Part shown: piece after piece, positions 1 through 6,924 of the stretch | Layout of the letters: each line of letters opens with the position of its first letter | How positions within the stretch are numbered: position 1 is the stretch's first letter | Source of the DNA: an uncultured Clostridia bacterium | Lineage (GTDB): Bacteria > Bacillota > Clostridia > Christensenellales > Aristaeellaceae | Assembly (NCBI GenBank): GCA_934663595.1 | Contig: CAKUKM010000017.1 | Span: forward strand, 1-45,837 | Reading direction: 5' to 3' | DNA: 45,837 nucleotides | Notes under the pieces: generated by a model | The model's input: the letters and a program-made list of their open reading frames with translations, nothing else | Told to the model about the DNA's origin: nothing | Database searches by the model: none | Made by a program: the position numbers and the translations under genes

Positions 1-131
1 CGCTGAAGGAGCAGAAGCTGCGCTTCCCGATGCCCATGGCGCTGTGCTCCTATTGCCTGGGCGAAACGAAAATCGGCGCGGAATACCAGATCGGCAACCT
101 GCGCAAGGCGGATTGGGGGGACGAAGCATGA
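1..131 (+). CDS. C-terminal end of a truncated protein, possibly radical SAM/SPASM-like
   Basis: The window opens inside a plus-strand frame (codons starting at position 3) that runs to a TGA at 129-131, leaving about 42 residues. The visible tail has a CSYC pair (two Cys two residues apart), then an IGNLR segment and a Trp near the end. This arrangement resembles C-terminal ends of radical-SAM/SPASM-type proteins, but the fragment is too short to prove it. The stop overlaps the ATG of the next gene (ATGA at 128-131), so the two are translationally coupled and probably work together. Family assignment is inference. Confidence 0.55.
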   Translation, partial: LKEQKLRFPMPMALCSYCLGETKIGAEYQIGNLRKADWGDEA

Positions 132-1120
132 GTGCCATGGAAAATGTAAAGCTCGCCGCGCTTTTGGCGCAGTGGCCCTTCGTCCGCGACTGGCTGGAGT
201 CCTATCGCTTTGCCTATGATCCCGAAAGGACGCTGGCGGAATGCGTCGCCGCTGCGCCCGACGGCTATTTTCGCGACATCGACCGCACGCGGGACGGCTT
301 CGTGCGCGAGCTGGAGCAGTATATTTGCGATATTCGCGCGCTTCTCGGCGAAGAGGACGAGGCCGTCGAAACGGTCAGTCTCCTGCCCGGCCATGACAAG
401 AGCGGCGCGCCCGAGGGCTTTGAGCGCATCGACTGGCATGCCGGCGAGGTCATCGCCATCGTGGGCGCGACGGGCAGCGGCAAAAGCCGTCTGCTGTCCG
501 ACGTCGAATGGTGCGCCAATGGCGACACGCCCACCGGCCGCCGCGTGCTGATCAATGGAAAGCCCGTCGCTCGCAGCGAGCGGGGCAAGCGGCACATCGT
601 CGCGCAGCTTTCGCAGAACATGAATTTCGTCATCGACGCGACGGTTTCGGAATTTCTGCGCCTGCACGCCGGAAGTCTGCGCCGAACCGACCCCGAGGGC
701 GACGCACGCCGTGCCTTTGAGCGGGCCAACGAGCTGGCCGGCGAGGCGTTCGGCCCGGACGCACCGCTGACCGGGCTGAGCGGTGGCCAATCCCGCGCGC
801 TGATGATTGCCGATTGCGCCGTGCTCTCCGACGCGCCCATCGTGCTCATCGACGAGATCGAAAACGCGGGCATCAATCGCCGCCGCGCCCTGAGCGCGCT
901 CACCGGCGAAAACAAGATCGTCCTCATGGCCACGCACGACCCGGTGCTCGCCCTGCTGGCCGACCGGCGGCTGGTCATTCGCGGCGGCGGAATCAGCGCG
1001 GTATTGGAAAAGAGCGAAGCGGAAAAGGCCGCGCTGCGCGAGGCAGAGGCCATGGACGCGCGGCTGATGCAAATGCGCGAGGCCCTGCGCTCCGGCGCGC
1101 GGCTGGAGTCGACGAACTGA
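128..1120 (+). CDS. Soluble ABC-type ATPase coupled to an upstream Fe-S/radical-SAM candidate
   Basis: This is a 330-residue protein with one ATP-binding cassette preceded by about 100 residues of unfamiliar N-terminal sequence. Visible motifs are Walker A (GATGSGKS, 113-120), the signature LSGGQ (217-221), Walker B ending in IDE (about 241-243) and the switch His (ATH, 270). There are no membrane segments and no permease neighbour, so transport is unlikely; a regulatory or maturation ATPase acting with the upstream protein fits better. The start is the ATG at 128, which overlaps the upstream stop; the frame stays open further upstream but without a ribosome site. A terminator follows directly. 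The specific function is unknown. Confidence 0.85.
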   Translation: MSAMENVKLAALLAQWPFVRDWLESYRFAYDPERTLAECVAAAPDGYFRDIDRTRDGFVRELEQYICDIRALLGEEDEAVETVSLLPGHDKSGAPEGFERIDWHAGEVIAIVGATGSGKSRLLSDVEWCANGDTPTGRRVLINGKPVARSERGKRHIVAQLSQNMNFVIDATVSEFLRLHAGSLRRTDPEGDARRAFERANELAGEAFGPDAPLTGLSGGQSRALMIADCAVLSDAPIVLIDEIENAGINRRRALSALTGENKIVLMATHDPVLALLADRRLVIRGGGISAVLEKSEAEKAALREAEAMDARLMQMREALRSGARLESTN

Positions 1121-1130
1121 CCCATCTAAA

Positions 1131-1165
1131 AGGAGACTGCTCCATTCGAGCAGTCTCCTTCCGTT
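1131..1165. terminator. Bidirectional rho-independent terminator
   Basis: A perfect 12-bp stem (AGGAGACTGCTC at 1131-1142 with its complement at 1148-1159) has a 5-nt loop, T-rich sequence on the right, and A residues on the left that give U's in the minus-strand transcript. It lies between the convergent genes ending at 1120 and 1179. Confidence 0.85.
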
Positions 1166-1178
1166 TTCCACCGCGCTT

Positions 1179-2105
1179 TTACTTAAAATATTTCCCGCAC
1201 TCCTTTTCCAGCTCCAGCCACACCGGGTATTCGGCGCCGTTTGCATCGAAGAAGGCCTTCAGGTCGCGATTCAGCGCGCTCATTTCGTCGATCGCGTTCA
1301 TCGCATGGTCGGACACGCAGATTTTTCCGAGGCTCGTTGCGCATATGAGCTTGAAAAAGCGCAGGCAGGTTTTGCGATACGCATCGCCCTCGAACTCCGC
1401 GTCCTCCTTGGGAAGAATCGCGTGTCCGGCGTTTCGAATGGCGCGATAGGCCTCGATATTGGCATCGATCATCCGGCTCAAATAGGCCGTATTGCCCTTG
1501 AGCTTTTTCAGATTGCCGTCCGTCTTATAGCACGCAAAGGCCGCCGGAAGCACAAACGCCGCATGGCAGAGAAGGAAGTCCCCCATGTTCGGCTCGTAGA
1601 CCACTTTGTATTTCGTGCCGCCGAAAATCTGCCCGATCAGCGATTCGTTGGACGGCGCGCCCTGAATCTGGCCGATGGTGATCTTTTTAAGATCAATGGA
1701 CGCGACATAATCGCTTTCCCGGTGCCCCGCCGAGGACGCGAACGCGAACAGCACATTCTTCTCCGGCAACGAAGCGGCGAGCGCTTCTGCGCGCACGTTA
1801 TTGCCCACGAAGACGATGTTTTTCACCGGATTTGCCCGCAGCACCTCCAGAATCGAATCGAGCTGCGTATAGCGCATCACGACAAAGATCACGTCGTACG
1901 CGTCGTCCGGCTTCAGCTCGGTCACGACCGGAATGCGGCTGACCGACATGCGCGGCGAAAACTTATCCTTGATTCGCAGGCCGTTTTTTTGAATTTTCTC
2001 CGCCCAACTTCCGCGAGCGAGCAGCGAAACGTCCTTTCCCGCGCGAAACAGATTCCGCGCCAGATTGCAGCCGAGCACGCCCGCGCCAAACACCAGAATT
2101 CTCAT
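1179..2105 (-). CDS. Ketopantoate reductase-family (ApbA/PanE-like) oxidoreductase
   Basis: This 308-residue protein starts with a Rossmann dinucleotide-binding motif (GAGVLGCNLARNLFRAG, residues 7-23) followed by a basic LLARG segment, as in NADPH-dependent ApbA/PanE proteins. The C-terminal half is helical and matches the family layout only loosely, so the substrate may not be ketopantoate; many Clostridia carry such paralogues. The start ATG at 2105 has a GGAG site 9 nt upstream. The gene is monocistronic, with its own promoter at 2142-2170 and a terminator at 1131-1165. I give no gene symbol because panE function is unproven. Confidence 0.8.
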   Translation of the reverse strand: MRILVFGAGVLGCNLARNLFRAGKDVSLLARGSWAEKIQKNGLRIKDKFSPRMSVSRIPVVTELKPDDAYDVIFVVMRYTQLDSILEVLRANPVKNIVFVGNNVRAEALAASLPEKNVLFAFASSAGHRESDYVASIDLKKITIGQIQGAPSNESLIGQIFGGTKYKVVYEPNMGDFLLCHAAFVLPAAFACYKTDGNLKKLKGNTAYLSRMIDANIEAYRAIRNAGHAILPKEDAEFEGDAYRKTCLRFFKLICATSLGKICVSDHAMNAIDEMSALNRDLKAFFDANGAEYPVWLELEKECGKYFK

Positions 2106-2141
2106 AGATCAGGTCTCCTTTTCCCAAAAAGCTGCCGTCCT

Positions 2142-2170
2142 ATTATACCATGAATTGCCGACAATGAAAA
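2142..2170 (-). promoter_or_regulatory. Sigma-A-type promoter of the ApbA/PanE-like gene
   Basis: Read on the minus strand: -35 TTTTCA (2165-2170), a 17-bp spacer, then -10 TATAAT (2142-2147) preceded by TG (extended -10). It lies 37 bp upstream of the ATG at 2105. Confidence 0.75.
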
Positions 2171-2209
2171 CGGGCCCGAGACAGACAGACGCTTGCCTCG
2201 AGCCGATTT
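2171..2209 (-). terminator. Probable terminator of the GLUG-repeat protein gene
   Basis: On the minus strand, just after the stop at 2220, CGGCTCGAG pairs imperfectly (one wobble, one bulge) with CTCGGGCCCG and is followed by TTTTCATT. The stem is less regular than the other terminators here. Confidence 0.5.
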
Positions 2210-2219
2210 CCCCCTGATT

Positions 2220-3440
2220 TTACTGATCCGCGCTCTCGTACATGCGGTCGGTCGCGCCGATTTCGGGCAGCGCTTCGCCGTTCATGGTCACGTTCAGCGT
2301 GCAGCTTTCAAACGTGCAGCCTTCCGCGCGGCCAGCCAGCGCGCCGGGCGTGACGGCGGTAATCTCGCCGCTTACCGTGCAATTGCTCACGGCAAACGCG
2401 GTTTCCTCGCCATAATAGTAAAGCCCGGTGCCCACCAGCCCGCCGACATGCGTGGCCTCGGGCGCGTCGATCTTGACGGTCACGGTGCAATTCTCAATGA
2501 TGCCGGGATAATTGGTGGTCACAACGCCCTCGGCTTCCGCCGCGACCTGGCCGTTGGAATGCGTGCCGGCAAAGCCGCACAGGCCGCCGATGGCATGGCC
2601 GCCCTTGGCGCTGACGATAGTCACGTCCGCCGTGCAGTTCGAGATGGAATCCATCATCTCCAGACAGCCGCCGATACCGCCCATGCCGACCGGCTCGTTG
2701 CCCTCGGCTTTGACCGTGCCCTGTGCGGTGCAGTTGTCAACCATGCCGCCAAAGCCGCCGCCGATGATCAGCCCGCCGCATTCGGCAACGTCGCACTGAA
2801 CCAGGCCCTCGGAGAAATCATTGTTGCCGATGACCGTCACGGTGACGTTCATCGCGGAGCAATCGGTCACAGGACCCACGTCGCCGCCGATCAGGCCGCC
2901 GGTGCAGTTGTTGCCCAGCACGTCCGCGTGGATCACGGAGCAGTTCGTTACGCTGCCCATGCTGTAGCCCACCAGCGCGCCGACCGCCATGGAGCCCGCG
3001 TTCGTGCAGTGAACGACGGTGTTTTCAATATTCACGTTCTTGATTTCGCCCACGCTGATGCCAAACAGGCCCGCGCCGACGATGAACTGGTCGTTTTCAT
3101 AGGTGAGGTTGCTTACCGTATGTCCCTGCCCGTCGAACGTGCCCAGGAACAGCGTGGTGTGATTTTCCATGTCGTTCATGTTGCCGATGGGCGTCCAGTC
3201 CACACCCGTCATGTCGAGGTCGGCGGTCAGCGCGAAATACGCGCCCGGGTAGCCGCTCTTGCTGCCGTCGTTTACGGTCGATGCGAGATACGCCAGCTGC
3301 TCGACGGTTTCGATCTGCCAGGGATCGTCCGCCGTGCCGCTGCCGCCCGCAAACGCGGTTTCCTCCGCCAGCACCGGAACGCTCAGGCAAACCAGCGCCA
3401 GCGCGCAGAACAGGGACAAAATTTTGCAAAGCCGTTTCAT
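2220..3440 (-). CDS. Secreted GLUG-motif beta-helix repeat protein
   Basis: This is a 406-residue protein with a clear signal peptide (Lys/Arg start, hydrophobic core, cleavage near VLA-EE at about residue 25). An early segment (about 37-75: DDPWQIETVEQLAYLA then FALTADLDMTG) is typical of secreted GLUG proteins. It is followed by repeated GGLVG/GALVG-like turns and NCT/NCTV strands through the rest of the chain, as expected for a right-handed beta-helix. No sortase motif, SLH domain or membrane anchor is visible, so it is probably released or loosely wall-bound. The start has an AAAGGAGAG site 7 nt upstream. It lies downstream of a TetR gene on the same strand and may be its target. Binding partner unknown. 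Confidence 0.8.
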   Translation of the reverse strand: MKRLCKILSLFCALALVCLSVPVLAEETAFAGGSGTADDPWQIETVEQLAYLASTVNDGSKSGYPGAYFALTADLDMTGVDWTPIGNMNDMENHTTLFLGTFDGQGHTVSNLTYENDQFIVGAGLFGISVGEIKNVNIENTVVHCTNAGSMAVGALVGYSMGSVTNCSVIHADVLGNNCTGGLIGGDVGPVTDCSAMNVTVTVIGNNDFSEGLVQCDVAECGGLIIGGGFGGMVDNCTAQGTVKAEGNEPVGMGGIGGCLEMMDSISNCTADVTIVSAKGGHAIGGLCGFAGTHSNGQVAAEAEGVVTTNYPGIIENCTVTVKIDAPEATHVGGLVGTGLYYYGEETAFAVSNCTVSGEITAVTPGALAGRAEGCTFESCTLNVTMNGEALPEIGATDRMYESADQ

Positions 3441-3495
3441 TCGTAATCTCTCCTTTGAAAAAAATATTTATGTCAGCGCTTTTGCGAGGACATTT

Positions 3496-3515
3496 TAGTT
3501 AGATTAGTCTAACTA
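3496..3515. promoter_or_regulatory. Inverted repeat, candidate operator upstream of the GLUG gene
   Basis: TAGTTAGA (3496-3503) and TCTAACTA (3508-3515) form 8-bp arms around 4 nt. The repeat is AT-rich, so it is not a terminator, and it sits in the 96-bp gap between the TetR stop and the GLUG gene start, where a promoter for that gene would lie. A possible -35 (TTGAAT, 3518-3523, minus strand) is adjacent, but I find no convincing -10 at a good distance. Confidence 0.45.
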
Positions 3516-3536
3516 TCATTCAAAAGAAAAAGGCGT

Positions 3537-4160
3537 TCAGCCCTTTTCCGCGCCCAGAAGATCCGCCCAGCCCATGCGGAAGAACCGGCGCAGCCGGAGC
3601 GCATAGGCGATCGCGTCCTCCCGGCTCAGCTCGTGGCGAACCGTCTCGAACAGGCCGGAATAGAAGGCGCTCGACAGCATATGCAGCATCAATTCGCCCG
3701 TCTGCCCCTCCGCCAGCGCGCCGCGGCCCGTGCACCGCATGAATCGGAGCGTGTATTTTACGTCGATATCGATCAGCGAATCGATCATCTGCTCGCAGCA
3801 ATCCTTGTCGGAGCAGCGCGTCAGCAGGCGAAAATCGTCCAAATGGTCGTAGAGGTAATTCACCATATCAACCACCTGATCGCCGGCATAGTCGAGCGCG
3901 TCGCTTTTTGCCTCGACAGGCCGATCGTCAAACGCCGCCTGCACCGCTTCAAAGCCCTGCAAAAGCCCGTTCACCGTGTCGTCCACCAGCGCGTGAAACA
4001 GGCCGGATTTGTCGCCGTAGCGGGTGTAAATGGAGCCGGTGCTGGTGTTCGCCTTGGCAGCGATCACGCGCATGGAGGCGTCCTGAAAGCCCATTTCCAT
4101 GAACTCCTCCCGGGCGCAGCGCAGCACCTCGTCCGATACGCCCTCAATCCGTTTAGCCAC
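3537..4160 (-). CDS. TetR/AcrR-family transcriptional regulator, probably autoregulated
   Basis: This protein of about 207 residues has an N-terminal TetR helix-turn-helix: a helix ending in MGFQDASMRVIAAKANTS, then the recognition region TGSIYTRYGDKSGLFHALV. The C-terminal ligand domain is not diagnostic. I chose the GTG at 4160 because GGGAGG (4168-4173) lies 7 nt upstream; the ATGs further upstream (4181, 4175) have no ribosome site and overlap it. A perfect 22-bp palindrome and a consensus promoter sit directly upstream, which argues for autorepression. The GLUG protein gene follows on the same strand and is the most obvious regulated neighbour. Confidence 0.88.
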   Translation of the reverse strand: MAKRIEGVSDEVLRCAREEFMEMGFQDASMRVIAAKANTSTGSIYTRYGDKSGLFHALVDDTVNGLLQGFEAVQAAFDDRPVEAKSDALDYAGDQVVDMVNYLYDHLDDFRLLTRCSDKDCCEQMIDSLIDIDVKYTLRFMRCTGRGALAEGQTGELMLHMLSSAFYSGLFETVRHELSREDAIAYALRLRRFFRMGWADLLGAEKG

Positions 4161-4187
4161 GGAATCGCCTCCCATCCGCAAATTCGA

Positions 4188-4209
4188 AACAGTGTTTCAA
4201 AACACTGTT
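4188..4209. promoter_or_regulatory. TetR operator, perfect 22-bp palindrome
   Basis: AACAGTGTTT (4188-4197), centre CA, AAACACTGTT (4200-4209): 10-bp arms with no mismatch. It begins directly downstream of the -10 of the TetR gene promoter, the classic position for a repressor site. Binding by the adjacent TetR is inferred from position and symmetry. Confidence 0.75.
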
Positions 4210-4238
4210 ATGATACATTACAACAGCTCCGCTGTCAA
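4210..4238 (-). promoter_or_regulatory. Promoter of the TetR gene
   Basis: Minus strand: -35 TTGACA (4233-4238), 17-bp spacer, -10 TATCAT (4210-4215). It abuts the palindrome at 4188-4209. Confidence 0.8.
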
Positions 4239-4315
4239 GTTATTTTTGCGCAACGCTTTTGCCGCGCGGCTCCCATTATTTTACACTTTCGTTGCATCTT
4301 GAGGGGATAAATGCG

Positions 4316-4344
4316 TTGAATCTGCGGCGGAAATATGATATAAT
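4316..4344 (+). promoter_or_regulatory. Promoter of the L,D-transpeptidase gene
   Basis: -35 TTGAAT (4316-4321), 17-bp spacer, -10 TATAAT (4339-4344), 35 bp before the TTG start codon. Confidence 0.8.
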
Positions 4345-4379
4345 TCAGACATCTTTCGTCTAAAAGGATGTGACGCGCT

Positions 4380-6212
4380 TTGCGGAAACGTTTTTGTGCC
4401 TTTCTGCTTTCGATAATGCTGCTCGCCGCGCTGATTCCGGCGCACGCCGCCGTGGGCGGAATCAAGCTCAGCGACAGCTACGATATGCCCTATTACATCA
4501 TCGTGGACATCTCCAACCAGATCACCACGATTTACGACACGACCGACGACCATGTCGTTCGCCAGATGATCTGCTCGACCGGCCGCCACGACACCACGCC
4601 GCTGGGTCAGTACATCATGCCCAAGCAGCAGCGCACGCGCGAGCGCGGCGAATGGTACACGTTTCAGGCGTTTGATATTCTCGCGAAATACGCCTCCCGC
4701 GTGGTCGGCAATTTCCTGTTCCATTCCGTTCCGTTCACCGCGATGGACGATAGCACCCTGAACGAAGAGGAGGCCGCGAAGCTCGGCCGCCCCGCGTCGC
4801 ACGGCTGCATTCGCCTGCGCGTGCCGGATGCGAAATTCATCGCCGACAACTGTCTCGCCGGCACTGCGGTTTACATTTACGAGGGCGAGACTCGCAACGA
4901 GGATCTGCGCGATCTGCTGCTGGATCGGTCGTATACCGGTGAGGGCGGCGAAACCTACAACGAATTTCTCGGCGTTTCGGACGATCCGACCACGCTCGGC
5001 CGCTTTTCCTCCGGCGACGAGGTCAAGGCGCTGCAGCAGCGCCTGCACGAGCTGGGCTATTACGACGGCGAATTCGACGGCAATTACCGCACCACGACGA
5101 TCGACGCGGTCTCCGCATTGCAAACGGCGCTCGGCGAAGAGCCGACCGGCCAGGCGAGCGCGGAATTCCGCGAAAAGATTCAGTCCGCGACCACGCCGAC
5201 GGGGCTGAACGTGCCGCTCAAGGTGGGCGACAGCGGCCCCTGCGTATCCGCGCTGCAGACGCGGCTGAAGACGCTCAAGCTCTACGACGGCGATATCGAC
5301 GGCAACTACTCGTCCGCGCTCGGCGAGGCGGTGCGCCTGTTCAAGCAGGTTTACGGCTATTCCGACGGAACCGACGCCTCGACCGAGGTGCAGAAGGCGA
5401 TTCGCTATGAATCCGCGATGGTCGCGGGGCTGTTCGTTGCGTCGCCGGATTATGTCTGTGCGCGCGAAACCAGCTCGATTGAAACCGCGAAGGTCGAAAC
5501 CACCAGCGCGATCCGCCTGCGCACCGCGCCGAATCTGGAATCCGAGGTGCTCGACCGGCTGGAGAACGGTGAATCGGTCGTGCTGCTCGAGGACAATCTG
5601 AGCGACGGCTGGGCAAAGGTGCGCTATGGCAGCGACGAGGGCTATATGAAGCGCTCCTACCTGCGCCGGACGACGCAGAGCGTGCTACAGCTGAAATACA
5701 CCTCCGAGATGAGCGGCCTGTCCTACACGATTGGCGACACCGCCGAGGCGTATCTGAACGGAACGCCGTTCCCGGAGACCGTATTCCGCGAATACCTCGA
5801 AAACGGCGGCTCTCCCGAGGAGCGCAGCGAGCTGAAGCGCTACGCCACCATTGAGCTCGGCGACGAGGGCATGCAATTGACGCTGCTGTCCAGTCCCGAC
5901 GCGTCCGCGGCCACGGGCGTTTCGCTCGCAGACGGCACGCGCGCGGAGGTGCTCGTGAAGGGCGCGTACTGGTCGCTGATTTCGGGCGAGGGCTTCCTCG
6001 GCTGCGCGCCGAATCGGTTCCTCACCTTCTGGCAGGGGCCGGAGGATCTGCTGGGCGATCATCTGCGCGACGTATCGATTGATATGAAGAATCAAATCGC
6101 CGACGCGGAGCCGCTTTCGGACAGTGACGAGGCCGCGCTGCTCTCCGCCAACGCCGAAATCACCGGCACCCCCACAGCGCTGCCGATCGACGTAAAAAAG
6201 AAAAGCGCATAA
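4380..6212 (+). CDS. Secreted L,D-transpeptidase with two peptidoglycan-binding domains and an SH3 domain
   Basis: This 610-residue envelope enzyme should form or remodel 3-3 peptidoglycan cross-links. After a signal peptide (1-23) comes a YkuD catalytic domain (about 37-170) with conserved His115 (HS) and the SHGCIR motif whose Cys143 is the nucleophile. Two PG_binding_1 repeats follow (about 206-270 and 283-345, each with a YDGxxDGNY motif), then a bacterial SH3 domain (about 372-430) and an unassigned C-terminal domain of about 180 residues. The start is TTG at 4380, with AAAGGA 12 nt upstream; no ATG gives the signal peptide. Promoter at 4316-4344 and terminator at 6216-6252 make it a single-gene unit. 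Confidence 0.9.
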   Translation: MRKRFCAFLLSIMLLAALIPAHAAVGGIKLSDSYDMPYYIIVDISNQITTIYDTTDDHVVRQMICSTGRHDTTPLGQYIMPKQQRTRERGEWYTFQAFDILAKYASRVVGNFLFHSVPFTAMDDSTLNEEEAAKLGRPASHGCIRLRVPDAKFIADNCLAGTAVYIYEGETRNEDLRDLLLDRSYTGEGGETYNEFLGVSDDPTTLGRFSSGDEVKALQQRLHELGYYDGEFDGNYRTTTIDAVSALQTALGEEPTGQASAEFREKIQSATTPTGLNVPLKVGDSGPCVSALQTRLKTLKLYDGDIDGNYSSALGEAVRLFKQVYGYSDGTDASTEVQKAIRYESAMVAGLFVASPDYVCARETSSIETAKVETTSAIRLRTAPNLESEVLDRLENGESVVLLEDNLSDGWAKVRYGSDEGYMKRSYLRRTTQSVLQLKYTSEMSGLSYTIGDTAEAYLNGTPFPETVFREYLENGGSPEERSELKRYATIELGDEGMQLTLLSSPDASAATGVSLADGTRAEVLVKGAYWSLISGEGFLGCAPNRFLTFWQGPEDLLGDHLRDVSIDMKNQIADAEPLSDSDEAALLSANAEITGTPTALPIDVKKKSA

Positions 6213-6215
6213 ACG

Positions 6216-6252
6216 AACCGCCGGCAATCCGCATCGATCGCCGGCGGTTTTT
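6216..6252 (+). terminator. Rho-independent terminator
   Basis: AACCGCCGGC (6216-6225) pairs perfectly with GCCGGCGGTT (6240-6249) and is followed by a T-run to 6252. It overlaps the end of the convergent minus-strand gene remnant. Confidence 0.9.
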
Positions 6253-6867
6253 ATTCGATTCTAATGCCGCACAGGCGCAGCCAGTCCGGGAAACGCTCGT
6301 CGTTTCCAAGAATTGCGCGATAGGTTTTTCCGCTTTTAAGCGGGATCATCAAAACGGCATAGCTCCAGTCCGATTTTCCCATCGTCAGCGTTTCGCCCAG
6401 GATTATCGCCGCGCGCTGTGCATCCACGGCGCTGCGCCGAAGCACAATCGCCGTTCCCACGCCCACGCTGATATACCATTCGGCATCATGATAATGCCAG
6501 AATCTGTCGCCATAGACGAGCGCCCGATCCTGCAGCGCGTCGAAACCGTCCATGCCGCAGCCCTGCCAGACCGGCCTTACGCAAAACAGGATCTTCCAGA
6601 TCAGCGGAAACGCTGTAATGCCGATAATAATCGCATCGCTGACTGCCTCAGCCGCAGCGCCGATGCGTAGCTCGCGCAAAGGCGAATCGCCGCCGTCGCC
6701 GCCATTCCAATCAGCAGGGTCATCAGCGTGCTGGAGACGATTCCCGTCGCGCGATAGAGATTCCTGCGCGTCGCGCACAGCTTTTTCCCTTTCCGCCTTC
6801 GGCTGCACAGATAGCTCGCAGCGCCGCTTATCAGCGCCGCCAGAAGCAAAAACTCTAATTGCGTCAT
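6251..6867 (-). pseudogene. Frameshifted small membrane protein gene
   Basis: Two minus-strand frames read together as one protein of about 205 residues. From the ATG at 6867 the first frame encodes a hydrophobic N-terminus (MTQLEFLLLAALISGAA), a basic loop and a second membrane helix (STLMTLLIGMAATAAI). It should continue, one base off, near 6655-6680 into the frame encoding another hydrophobic segment (AIIIGITAFPLIWKILF) and a compact soluble C-terminal domain ending at 6251. A single-base deletion near 6660 explains the break. There is no good ribosome site before 6867 and a terminator lies just upstream, so expression is doubtful. A sequencing error is the main alternative. Family not recognised. 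Confidence 0.6.
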
Positions 6868-6876
6868 TTTTTTATT

Positions 6877-6912
6877 AAAAGGGAATCGCCCTCGATTCGG
6901 AAGGCGATTCCC
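6877..6912 (-). terminator. Terminator of the E2-E1 dehydrogenase operon
   Basis: GGGAATCGCC (6881-6890) and GGCGATTCCC (6903-6912) form a perfect 10-bp stem. On the minus strand it is followed by TTTTAAT, directly downstream of the E1 stop at 6925. Confidence 0.85.
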
Positions 6913-6924
6913 CTGTTTTATGCC

